From contig JAEYZG010000021.1 in assembly GCA_023428135.1 (NCBI GenBank), positions 1 through 64,000 on the forward strand: a stretch of DNA of 64,000 nucleotides. The letters are read 5' to 3'. The number at the start of each line of letters is the position of its first letter. Within the stretch, counting starts at the first letter, position 1. Both the position numbers and the translations under genes were made by a program. The notes under the pieces are model-generated. The model was given only the letters and a program-made list of their open reading frames with translations, did no database searches and was not told where the DNA came from. Origin of the DNA: Bacteroidota bacterium. Lineage in GTDB: Bacteria > Bacteroidota > Bacteroidia > Cytophagales > Cytophagaceae. Of this stretch, positions 36,456 through 44,794 are shown in pieces.

Positions 36456-38138
36456 CTAGGCCTGATATAATTTCTGATAATATTCTGTAGCCATTCTGTC
36501 AGAATCAAACTGTGGGTAAACATCACACATAGCTTGTTTCATTATTGTCGTCCACCGGTTCGGATCCCTGTAGTATGTAGGAATAATTTCGTCTTCCAAT
36601 ACTCTGAGTAGCTCTTTGTTATCCTGATCATCCCTTTGTACCCAGGAATCGGTTGGCTGAGTGTTGATTACAAAACTATTTACTCCATGTTTGGCAAATT
36701 CAGGAAACCAACCATCCGGAATAGAGAAGTTGATTGATGCATTCATTGAGGCCGTCATCCCGCTGGTTCCTGAAGCTTCCCTTGGTGGAATCGGATTGTT
36801 AAGCCATACATCAGATCCTTTTTTCAACATGGCGGAAAGTTTCATTTCATGGCCTGTAAGGATTGCACAACGATCAAATTGCTCTACTGTGTGATTGATA
36901 TAATTGAATATGTCAATTCCCAGCTTATCTTCAGGATACGGCTTTCCTGCCCATATTACCTGGAGTGGCTCATGTTTTCTGCTTATGAGACCAAGGAACT
37001 TTTCATAGTTATGCAGTAAAAGCTGTGCTCTTTTGTATCCTGCGAATCTCCTTGCCCATACAAGAGTAAGTACATTCGGATCGAAAATCTTTCCGGTCTG
37101 ATCTGCCACCTCTTTAAATAGCTCTTGCTTTAATTCTTTCTTACGCCTTACCAATAGTTCATCATTATTGGTATTCAGAGCTTCTTCCAGCACCTGGTCC
37201 TTCCAGAATTTTTTATTTTGGGCATTTGTGATATGTATGATGGGACAAACCCCTTCATTTCCCTGCCACATTGATTGAGATACTTTAGAATGTATTTCCG
37301 ATACCCCATTAGCAATTTTAGATAGTCTTAATGCAGTAAGAGTATAATTCAATGTATCTCCACTGATTTTGGCAATTCTTTTCACTTCATCAAGAGGTAT
37401 GCAATGAAGAAAACTCATTTCTTCAAGCAGTTCCAGTGAATGTTCTTCATTACCTGCAAGTTCCGGAGTATGGGTAGTAAATACCATCCGACTTCTGACC
37501 GCCTCTTCACTTCTGTATTTGGAATAAAGGTAAAATACCAGTGGAAGCGCATGACCTTCATTCATATGGTATACTTCTGGTTCTGAACCAATAATATCCA
37601 AAAGCTTGGCACCGCCTACACCTAATACTATAGACTGAGCAATTTTGGCTGCAAGGTTAGAATCATATAATTTATGAGTGATAGTTCTTGATAAATAATC
37701 GTTTTCAGGTATGTCAGTAGAAAGCAAAAATAATGGTGCTGTACCGAATACATCTGGTGGAAGGAAATAGGCCTTTACATTTACCTTGGAATCGTGAATT
37801 GTGACAGGAAATATTATTCCGGTATCTTCCAGAAAGGAATATTCCTTTCTCACAAATTTAGCTTCCATATAATGATCCTGATTCCACACCTGATCATAAT
37901 ATCCGTATTTCCATAAAATCCCAATACCAATCAGGTTTTGCTTTAGATCATAAGCACTTCTTAAATGTGACCCGGCAAGAAAACCCAGTCCTCCTGAATA
38001 TATTTTCAATGATTGATCAACAGCAAACTCCATTGAGAAATATGCGGCCCTTTTGCTGAATTTAGGGTTTATATCATAAGTATGAAGTTTGTTTAGAAAA
38101 GTCCCATGCATAGAATTTTGCTTTATATAAGTATTCAT
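36456..38138 (-). CDS. Alpha-glucan phosphorylase homologue (GT35) lacking the PLP lysine
   Basis: A 560-aa protein of the short alpha-glucan phosphorylase group. It has AAYFSMEFAVDQSLKIYSGGLGFLAG at the N-terminus, VYHMNEGHALPLV, FTTHTPELAGNEEHSLEL, VWARRFAGYKRAQLL and IPPREASGTSG. In phosphorylases a Lys in the EASGTSxMK motif binds pyridoxal phosphate; here the motif reads EASGTSGMT, with Thr462 at that place. Similar GMT variants are, to my recollection, usual in Bacteroidota homologues, so the group may act without PLP or as a retaining glycosyltransferase rather than a phosphorylase. A glycogen-metabolism role is plausible. A TAAATTTG -7 box lies at 38213-38220. Confidence 0.8.
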   Translation of the reverse strand: MNTYIKQNSMHGTFLNKLHTYDINPKFSKRAAYFSMEFAVDQSLKIYSGGLGFLAGSHLRSAYDLKQNLIGIGILWKYGYYDQVWNQDHYMEAKFVRKEYSFLEDTGIIFPVTIHDSKVNVKAYFLPPDVFGTAPLFLLSTDIPENDYLSRTITHKLYDSNLAAKIAQSIVLGVGGAKLLDIIGSEPEVYHMNEGHALPLVFYLYSKYRSEEAVRSRMVFTTHTPELAGNEEHSLELLEEMSFLHCIPLDEVKRIAKISGDTLNYTLTALRLSKIANGVSEIHSKVSQSMWQGNEGVCPIIHITNAQNKKFWKDQVLEEALNTNNDELLVRRKKELKQELFKEVADQTGKIFDPNVLTLVWARRFAGYKRAQLLLHNYEKFLGLISRKHEPLQVIWAGKPYPEDKLGIDIFNYINHTVEQFDRCAILTGHEMKLSAMLKKGSDVWLNNPIPPREASGTSGMTASMNASINFSIPDGWFPEFAKHGVNSFVINTQPTDSWVQRDDQDNKELLRVLEDEIIPTYYRDPNRWTTIMKQAMCDVYPQFDSDRMATEYYQKLYQA

Positions 38139-38212
38139 CTTAATAATTCGATAGTCTTAATTTTGTTTCTTTTGAAGAAAAGTACTGAAGGAAAGATATG
38201 AAATTAATCTAA

Positions 38213-38220
38213 CAAATTTA
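38213..38220 (-). promoter_or_regulatory. -7 promoter box of the GT35 gene
   Basis: TAAATTTG on the minus strand matches TAnnTTTG, 74 bases upstream of the ATG at 38138. Confidence 0.4.
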
Positions 38221-38249
38221 GGAATACGCATATAAGCTATTGGCTGATT

Positions 38250-39026
38250 TTATGCATCGCTGTAATTGGGTTTTACAGGTTTCTTTTTCCCTTTCTGTAA
38301 TGTTTCTCTCAGATAAAGGGCGTTAAAGGGCGCGTAAGCATTTTGGTCATTATCAAAGTATATAAATACATCTTTTCCCTCAGTCAGCCAGTTTTTACAG
38401 CTTTCAGCCCATTCATTAAGTTGCTTTTGGGAATAATCCCCGGAATATTTTTCTTCCGGCCCGTGCAATCTTATATAAACAAAATTAGCCGTTGTAATTA
38501 CAGGAGACATATGATGATTTAGCTCATATATACAAAAGGCACAGTTGTTTTTTTTCAATAGCTCATATACTTCCTTTTGATACCAGGAAGGGTGGCGAAA
38601 CTCAAACGTATATCTGAACCCATAAGGAAGGTAACTAATGAATTCTTCTAATCTCTGAATATTTAATTTCATATTCGGAGGAAGTTGAAATAGGATAGGG
38701 CCAAGTTTCTCTTCCAGAGATGAAACGCTGTCAATAAGTTTCCTTATACCCTCAGTGGGCATGTTGAGACGTTTAATATGGGTAATATATCTGCTCGCCT
38801 TAATACTGAATAAAAATCCTTTAGGAGTGTTTTTATACCAGGTTGAAAATTGCTCTGATGTCGGAAGTTTATAAAAGGAATTATTTAATTCCAAGGTTTC
38901 AAAAAAGCTGTCGTAATAATCTAACAAATCTTTGGATGCCATTTTTACCGGATAAAACTTTCCTATCCAATGTTTATAGTGCCAGCCTGAAGTGCCTATA
39001 AAAATTTTCCCTTTTTTCTCTGACAT
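38250..39026 (-). CDS. DUF72 domain protein
   Basis: A 258-aa TIM-barrel protein of the DUF72 (YecE-like) family. Seen: KIFIGTSGWHYKHWIGKFYP at the N-terminus, ETLELNNSFYKLPTSEQFSTW, FSIKASRYITHIKRLN, LFQLPPNMKLN, FEFRHPSWY, YIRLHGPEEKYSGDYS and the final YFDNDQNAYAPFNALYLRE. These are the diagnostic family motifs. The ATG at 39026 is preferred because an AAGG lies 4-8 bases upstream and family proteins begin near this point. Biochemical function of the family is not established. Confidence 0.88.
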   Translation of the reverse strand: MSEKKGKIFIGTSGWHYKHWIGKFYPVKMASKDLLDYYDSFFETLELNNSFYKLPTSEQFSTWYKNTPKGFLFSIKASRYITHIKRLNMPTEGIRKLIDSVSSLEEKLGPILFQLPPNMKLNIQRLEEFISYLPYGFRYTFEFRHPSWYQKEVYELLKKNNCAFCIYELNHHMSPVITTANFVYIRLHGPEEKYSGDYSQKQLNEWAESCKNWLTEGKDVFIYFDNDQNAYAPFNALYLRETLQKGKKKPVKPNYSDA

Positions 39027-39155
39027 AAACCTTTTTTTATAAAACATTATAGTATAAGATTTTAATTCATTTAACTAATTACTATTGAGATTTTTTCCTC
39101 CCTGCCACTTATGGATAGTCATAAACAATACCTTGTTCTGAGGGTTTAGGCATTT

Positions 39156-39542
39156 ATGAGAAAGAACAATTTAACAGGAATGATCCCTTCTTTATGGGGA
39201 TTCCTATTCATCGGTTTTGCCATTGTTCAGCTAAATGATCAGGATCCTTTGGTATGGATTTCAATCTACTCATTTACAGCTTTGATATGTTTCTATTCCG
39301 GTATAAAAAGAATTCATTCAATGATACTGTTGTTATTCACTTCTTTATTTGCTGCCGGTTGCATTTATATATGGCCTCCTGTATATGAAGGCATAGCAAT
39401 GCCTATGGACCATAGCTCCAATATAGAATTGGCAAGGGAAGCTCTGGGGCTTTTGATTTGTGCGGTGGCCATGATGAACCTCATTTTCCTTAACTGGATC
39501 TTTTTGAGGAGAATTAAGATGGCTAAAAAAAGAGTTCACTAA
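39156..39542 (+). CDS. TMEM220-family membrane protein, leader gene of the ebo cluster
   Basis: A 128-aa protein with four predicted transmembrane helices and the TMEM220 signature AIVQLNDQDPLVWISIY near residue 22-38. The family has no established function. The gene ends 19 bases before eboA and is in the same direction, so it is likely cotranscribed with the ebo genes. Whether it works with them or is only positioned there is inference. Confidence 0.75.
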   Translation: MRKNNLTGMIPSLWGFLFIGFAIVQLNDQDPLVWISIYSFTALICFYSGIKRIHSMILLLFTSLFAAGCIYIWPPVYEGIAMPMDHSSNIELAREALGLLICAVAMMNLIFLNWIFLRRIKMAKKRVH

Positions 39543-39561
39543 AATCTGAAGAAACAGTTAT

Positions 39562-40479
39562 ATGGAAAAAACTTTTTCTATGCAGGAAGTAAAAGCCGCC
39601 AGGCATTTTATAGAAAAAAAAATTGCTCTCTTTATTACCGAAGATCAATACAGATGGTACATAGAACAGATCGAAAAGGTAAGATCAGGAGTTTACAGAA
39701 ATATTTATTTTGCTTTCAGTAAAGTATCAACAGTATTTGGTAAACGCATACTCGATTTAAATGAGGATGACCTGCTAGAAACGGTTATAATTAGAAAAGG
39801 CTGGAACCCTTCCTTCTGGACTGTTTCTGAGTTTATAAGGATAAACATGCTGATGGAACTTACTTTTCTAAGTGGGGAAGAATTTCTTAATCTGGTTAAA
39901 AATGTTTTTGGAACTGCTGATCTTGATGAGAGGGTAGCAATATTAAAAGGCCTGCCAATTTTGCCTCATCAAAGTAGATTAACTGAAATAGCCGCTGAAG
40001 GAGTGCGTTCTAATTCCCAACTGATATTTGAAGCAATTTCCTTGAATAATCCTTTTCCTTGTGATTTCTTTAATGAATCACAATGGAATCAGATGGTACT
40101 CAAGGCAGCCTTTATAGACTGCCCGATCAATGATATTTTTGGCTTGGAAAGACGCGCCAATGCTATGCTTTCTGATATGGCAATTGATCTCGTACGTGAA
40201 AGAAAAGCGGCAGGAAGGGATATTACTCCTGAGATCTGGAGAATCATAGCTCCATTCCTTTCAACCAATCATCTTAAAGATGTAAAGGCTTTGTTTGAAG
40301 ATAAAAATGCATTAAGTCAGGAGACTGCAGCGCTGGCTTGCTATATAAGCAATACAGAAGAAGCAATTCTGATGTTGCTTGACTACAGACCTGATCTTCA
40401 TGCCAAGATGATAGATAATGAGTTGTCCTGGCAGGATATTACCAATAAGTGGAATAAAAAGAAATTACAGGAGTTGTAA
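39562..40479 (+). CDS. eboA: EboA-like protein
   Basis: A 305-aa mainly alpha-helical soluble protein matching EboA, the first gene of the ebo cluster. Diagnostic stretches are NQMVLKAAFIDCPINDIFGLERRANAML (split here as the ‘FIDCPINDIFGLERRAN’ core), WRIIAPFL and the HEAT-like C-terminus ending LLDYRPDLHAKM. It has no signal peptide or membrane helix. The exact role in metabolite traffic is not known. It lies 10 bases upstream of eboB in a tight operon with eboB and eboC. Confidence 0.82.
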   Translation: MEKTFSMQEVKAARHFIEKKIALFITEDQYRWYIEQIEKVRSGVYRNIYFAFSKVSTVFGKRILDLNEDDLLETVIIRKGWNPSFWTVSEFIRINMLMELTFLSGEEFLNLVKNVFGTADLDERVAILKGLPILPHQSRLTEIAAEGVRSNSQLIFEAISLNNPFPCDFFNESQWNQMVLKAAFIDCPINDIFGLERRANAMLSDMAIDLVRERKAAGRDITPEIWRIIAPFLSTNHLKDVKALFEDKNALSQETAALACYISNTEEAILMLLDYRPDLHAKMIDNELSWQDITNKWNKKKLQEL

Positions 40480-40489
40480 AATTTGAGAT

Positions 40490-41419
40490 ATGAAAAGATT
40501 CATTGATCCCCATGTCCACATGGTTTCCAGGACTACTGATGATTATCAGAGAATGGCTGAAGCAGGAATAGTAGCTGTAATTGAACCTTCTTTCTGGATA
40601 GGACAGCCACGTACTGAAGCCGGTTCTTTTAAAGATTATTTCAGTGGACTTATTGGCTGGGAAAGATTTCGTGCAAGTCAATTCGGGATCATGCACTATT
40701 GCACAATAGGTCTGAATTCCAAAGAAGCCAATAATCAGCAATTGGCTGAATCTGTTATGAACATTCTACCTTTGTTCTTGTGTAAAGAAAGGGTTGTAGG
40801 GGTGGGTGAAATCGGATATGATGAACAAACTCCATTGGAAGAAAAATACTTCAGACAACAATTGATTTTATCTAAAGAGGCTTTGTTGCCGGTACAAATT
40901 CATACTCCACATAGAAATAAAAAACGTGGTACTCTGAGAAGTATGGAGGTTTGTTTTGAACATAAAATTGATCCTTCATGGGTGGTGATTGATCATAATA
41001 ACGAAGAGACAGTAAAGGATGTCCTGGATCAGGGATTCTGGGCTGCTTTTACTATTTATCCGAATACCAAAATGGGAAATGAAAGAATGGTGGAAATTGT
41101 AAAAAAATATGGCAGCGAAAGAATCATTATTAACAGCGCAGCGGATTGGGGGATCAGCGATCCATTGGCTGTACCAAAAACTGCTTTGTTAATGGAAGAA
41201 AAAGGGATCCCTTCAAAAGATATTGATAAAGTCTGCTATATCAATGCTCTGAAGTTTTTTGCTCTGAGCGGAAAAATAAAGGAGTCCGACTGGTTAAATA
41301 CTACAGAAAATACTGACAATACTTACAATGGTAATTCAGTATTGAGGGGTGATCAGAAGTTGAAAAAAGTTGATAAAAAATCTTTACTTAGAAATGATAG
41401 TTCAAATATAATTGTCTGA
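40490..41419 (+). CDS. eboB: EboB: TatD-like metal-dependent hydrolase
   Basis: A 309-aa TIM-barrel hydrolase of the TatD/amidohydrolase type. The metal-site motifs are present: FIDPHVHM (residues 4-11), VGVGEIGYDE (Glu ligand), VQIHTPHR, VIDHNNEE and INSAADWG. The last 45 or so residues are Asn/Lys-rich and probably disordered. It ends in TGATG, sharing a base with the eboC start, so translation of B and C is coupled. The substrate within the ebo pathway is unknown. Confidence 0.85.
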   Translation: MKRFIDPHVHMVSRTTDDYQRMAEAGIVAVIEPSFWIGQPRTEAGSFKDYFSGLIGWERFRASQFGIMHYCTIGLNSKEANNQQLAESVMNILPLFLCKERVVGVGEIGYDEQTPLEEKYFRQQLILSKEALLPVQIHTPHRNKKRGTLRSMEVCFEHKIDPSWVVIDHNNEETVKDVLDQGFWAAFTIYPNTKMGNERMVEIVKKYGSERIIINSAADWGISDPLAVPKTALLMEEKGIPSKDIDKVCYINALKFFALSGKIKESDWLNTTENTDNTYNGNSVLRGDQKLKKVDKKSLLRNDSSNIIV

Positions 41420-42312
41420 TGGGAAAGTTACAGGCATATATAACAATTGCCAGACCAGCCAATCTACTGTCTTCTACTGCCGACGTTATGAACGGTGCAT
41501 TGATTGCCACCTCTTCATTAGCTTTGTTTGGCGATAATTCTTTGTTGTGGAAGGCTCTGATGCTCGTGTTATCCACAGCATGTCTTTATGCTGGGGGAAT
41601 TGTATTTAATGATATTTACGACTATGATATAGACAGAATAGAACGTCCTGAAAGAATGATTCCGAGTGGAAAACTTACCATTACTGAAGCGAAAAGGTTT
41701 GGTATTTTCCTTTTTTCTTTTGGTGTTTTCTTTGCATTGATGGTCTCGTTCTCCAGCGCTGCTCTGGCTCTTTGTATCGTGATTTCAGCCTTTACTTACG
41801 ATGCCAAAGCCAAACATTCTATTGTTTATGGGCCTTTGATGATGGGTATTTGCCGTGGTTTAAATATGTTGCTGGGAATTTCGATTGTGAGCAACAGTAT
41901 TATTCAACATGTTTATCTGGCTTTAGTACCCTTGTTTTATATCATTGGGATTACATTAATAAGTAAATGTGAAACAGGACGAATTAAGAAGAATATTTTG
42001 GATGCTGGATCCTTCTTTTATCTCCTGGCTTGTTCAGGTTTGATTACAATACTCTTTATAAAAGAATTTTCATTACTAAGTATTCTACCATTTTTGCTTG
42101 GATTTCTGCTGCTTACCTCCATACCAATTATAAAAATGCAGGTGAAAGTCAACTATGGTGTAATAAGACAGGCAGTTAAAAATGGTATAATTGGAATTAT
42201 CCTTTTGGATGCTACTCTGACTGCAGGATATGCAGGCCCTGAATACGCTCTTGGGATATTGGCGCTGCTACCAATGTCTATTGCGCTATCCAGATATTTT
42301 GCTGTTACCTGA
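41419..42312 (+). CDS. eboC: EboC: UbiA-family prenyltransferase
   Basis: A 297-aa integral membrane protein with about nine helices. The first Mg-binding motif NDIYDYDIDRIERPERMIPSG (NDxxDxxxD, about 69-77) and the second region YDAKAKHSI are present, as in UbiA prenyltransferases that attach isoprenoid chains to aromatic rings. ARPANLLSSTADVMNG at the N-terminus is typical of the EboC group. In the ebo model it would prenylate a carrier or the cargo, but the substrates are not established. Overlaps eboB by one base. Confidence 0.87.
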   Translation: MGKLQAYITIARPANLLSSTADVMNGALIATSSLALFGDNSLLWKALMLVLSTACLYAGGIVFNDIYDYDIDRIERPERMIPSGKLTITEAKRFGIFLFSFGVFFALMVSFSSAALALCIVISAFTYDAKAKHSIVYGPLMMGICRGLNMLLGISIVSNSIIQHVYLALVPLFYIIGITLISKCETGRIKKNILDAGSFFYLLACSGLITILFIKEFSLLSILPFLLGFLLLTSIPIIKMQVKVNYGVIRQAVKNGIIGIILLDATLTAGYAGPEYALGILALLPMSIALSRYFAVT

Positions 42313-42404
42313 TTAGTTTGTTTCTCCTTAAATATTTTAAAGACAGATCTATATTTCTATTTAAATCTGTTTGTTTAATTACTATTAGTTGATGGCATAT
42401 TATT

Positions 42405-43568
42405 ATGAAAAGTTTACAGCAATCGTTCATAGTCCCTTTTACCTATAGGGTATTTTTTACGGAAGATATATTCGAGGAAAGAAATCATATTCTGAAAGGA
42501 TTAATTGACAGGTTTTCAGATGAAAAGGTATTAGTGATTTTTGATGAAACTGTTCTTAGTAAAAGTGATGAATTATTAGCTGATTCTAATAAGTATTTTA
42601 ATAATAACCTTCCCGGGCAGCTCACTGAAGTGATGATTCTTCCTGGTGGCGAGGCTGTAAAAAATGAAATAGGAAGGGTTAATGAAATCCTTGAAGCAAT
42701 TGAGAGAGGAAAGTTATCAAGACATTCTTATATAGTTGTAGTTGGTGGTGGAGCATTACTGGACCTTGCAGGATATGCTGCTTCAATTGCCCATAGAGGC
42801 ATTCGTCTGATAAGAATTCCTACTACGGTGCTTGCTCAGAACGATTCAGGAGTGGGAGTGAAGAACAGTGTGAATTATTTTAATAAGAAAAATTTTCTCG
42901 GATGTTTTGCTCCACCTTTTGCTGTGATCAATGACAGGAAGTTTCTCATGACTTTGGAGCATCGTGACTGGATTGCTGGTATTGCAGAGGCAATTAAAGT
43001 TTCATTAATAAAAGATGATGAGTTTTTTTATTTTATAAAGGATAATGCTACTTCTCTTGTTGCAAGAGATCAGGATGTAATGCAGGAGTTAATCTATCGT
43101 TGTGCTGAGCTTCATATGCAGCACATTGGTGGAGATGACCCCTTTGAGCGTGGCTCTTCTCGCCCACTTGACTTTGGACATTGGGCAGCTCATAAACTTG
43201 AACAGATGGATAGGTATCAAGTTAGGCATGGTGAAGCAGTAGCAGTTGGTATAGTTCTGGATGTGACCATTTCTTTGCTTAGAAACTATATATCTCAGAA
43301 AAGCTGGTATCAAATATTGGAATGTATCAATCGGTGCGGGTTTAGAGATATTGTTGCTAATTACCTTCTGTTTTTAATTAACAACTATATCGAATTGGAA
43401 AAAGGATTGCATGAGTTTAGAGAGCATCTTGGGGGAAGGTTGACAATCATGCTACTTTGTGCCATAGGGAAAGGAGTAGAGGTGGGGGCAATTGAGAGTG
43501 ATGAAATTATAAGGAGTTTACAACATGCAAATTCATATTACCAAAAAAATGAAATAAGCCAGTTATGA
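42405..43568 (+). CDS. eboD: EboD: 3-dehydroquinate-synthase-like enzyme
   Basis: A 387-aa member of the sugar-phosphate cyclase (AroB-like) superfamily. It keeps the NAD site and metal ligands: MILPGGEAVKNE, VVVGGGALLDLAGYAAS, IPTTVLAQNDSGVGVKNSVN, the Glu in AGIAEAIKVSLI, and the two metal His in DFGHWAAHKLEQM and RHGEAVAVGI. It is a paralogue placed in a special cluster, not the housekeeping aroB, and could cyclise a heptulose- or DAHP-like substrate. It starts 93 bases after eboC and overlaps eboE by four bases (ATGA). Confidence 0.87.
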   Translation: MKSLQQSFIVPFTYRVFFTEDIFEERNHILKGLIDRFSDEKVLVIFDETVLSKSDELLADSNKYFNNNLPGQLTEVMILPGGEAVKNEIGRVNEILEAIERGKLSRHSYIVVVGGGALLDLAGYAASIAHRGIRLIRIPTTVLAQNDSGVGVKNSVNYFNKKNFLGCFAPPFAVINDRKFLMTLEHRDWIAGIAEAIKVSLIKDDEFFYFIKDNATSLVARDQDVMQELIYRCAELHMQHIGGDDPFERGSSRPLDFGHWAAHKLEQMDRYQVRHGEAVAVGIVLDVTISLLRNYISQKSWYQILECINRCGFRDIVANYLLFLINNYIELEKGLHEFREHLGGRLTIMLLCAIGKGVEVGAIESDEIIRSLQHANSYYQKNEISQL

Positions 43569-44794
43569 CTTTTAAGAAAGGCTTTCATCTTACATATTGC
43601 ACCAATATACATCCCGGAGAAACCTGGGAAGAGACTTTCGGAAATCTGAAAGAATATCTTCCTTCAATCAAAGAGAAAGTTAATCCCGGACGTCCATTTG
43701 GCATAGGCTTGCGCCTGTCTGACATCGCGGCAAGAGAGTTGTTAGCAAATGATAATCTCTTCAGATTTCGTCAGTGGTTGGAAGTTAACGGCTTCTATGT
43801 ATTTACTATCAATGGCTTTCCCTATGGAGGTTTTCATAGAACCATTGTGAAAGATAAAGTACATCTGCCCGATTGGAATTCTCGTGAACGTATTGAGTAT
43901 ACTGTGCGTTTGATTAAAATTCTAAACTTTCTTCTACCTCAAGGGATAGAAGGGGGAATCTCAACTTCGCCTGTTTCTTATAGGCATTGGTTTAAGACAA
44001 ATGAACAGATGGATCATATATTCAGGAAGGCAAGCTTTCATTTTTCGGTAATAACTGAATATCTAATTCAGGTGAAGAATGAAAGCGGGAAAATAATTCA
44101 TCTTGACATAGAGCCTGAACCGGATGGTATTATTGAAGATACCAGAGGGATGATTAATTTTTACAACAATTGGCTCGTACCTATTGCGGTAAAATATTTC
44201 TCCGATGTGAAAAATATGAGCGCCCACGAAGCAGAAGCTGCAATCAGAGCCCACATTAAAGTTTGTTTTGATGTATGTCACTCATCTGTGCTCTTTGAAA
44301 ATCCTGCTGAAATGCTCACTTTATATAAGAAAGAAAAAATAGGAATAGGCAAAATTCAGATAAGTGCTGCATTAAAGTGCAGGCCTTCAGGATTAGATCA
44401 TAAAGAACTTACCAATAAACTCAGATCTCTAAGTGACAAGATTTATCTTCATCAGGTCGCGGGAAGATATCAAAAGGGAATTAAGCGATATAATGATTTG
44501 CCTGATATGATCAATGATAATAAATATGGATCATGCGAAGAATGGAGAATTCATTATCATGTACCTCTTTTCGTAACCAACTATGGAATTCTGGAATCAA
44601 CTCAGGATGATATATTAAATGTATTTCAGTTATTGCAACACCAATCTATCACTGATGTACTCGAGATAGAAACATACACCTGGAGTGTTTTACCTGATGA
44701 AGTTAAAATAGATTTAACGGAATCAATTGTAAATGAATTCAAGTGGGTGCTTGACAATATGAAAGTTCAATATCAGAATTTATGGATAAAGTAG
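43565..44794 (+). CDS. eboE: EboE: metabolite-traffic TIM-barrel protein
   Basis: A 409-aa protein with xylose-isomerase-like TIM-barrel features: LTYCTNIHPGETWEETFGNL at the start, GIGLRLSDIAARELL, FTINGFPYGGFH, IHLDIEPEPDGIIED and CFDVCHSSVLFENP. The Glu/His/Asp residues in these motifs suggest a divalent-metal site. The N-terminal TNIHPGE motif is characteristic of the EboE family. Reaction unknown. Coupled to eboD by ATGA and overlaps eboF by 13 bases. Confidence 0.85.
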   Translation: MTFKKGFHLTYCTNIHPGETWEETFGNLKEYLPSIKEKVNPGRPFGIGLRLSDIAARELLANDNLFRFRQWLEVNGFYVFTINGFPYGGFHRTIVKDKVHLPDWNSRERIEYTVRLIKILNFLLPQGIEGGISTSPVSYRHWFKTNEQMDHIFRKASFHFSVITEYLIQVKNESGKIIHLDIEPEPDGIIEDTRGMINFYNNWLVPIAVKYFSDVKNMSAHEAEAAIRAHIKVCFDVCHSSVLFENPAEMLTLYKKEKIGIGKIQISAALKCRPSGLDHKELTNKLRSLSDKIYLHQVAGRYQKGIKRYNDLPDMINDNKYGSCEEWRIHYHVPLFVTNYGILESTQDDILNVFQLLQHQSITDVLEIETYTWSVLPDEVKIDLTESIVNEFKWVLDNMKVQYQNLWIK

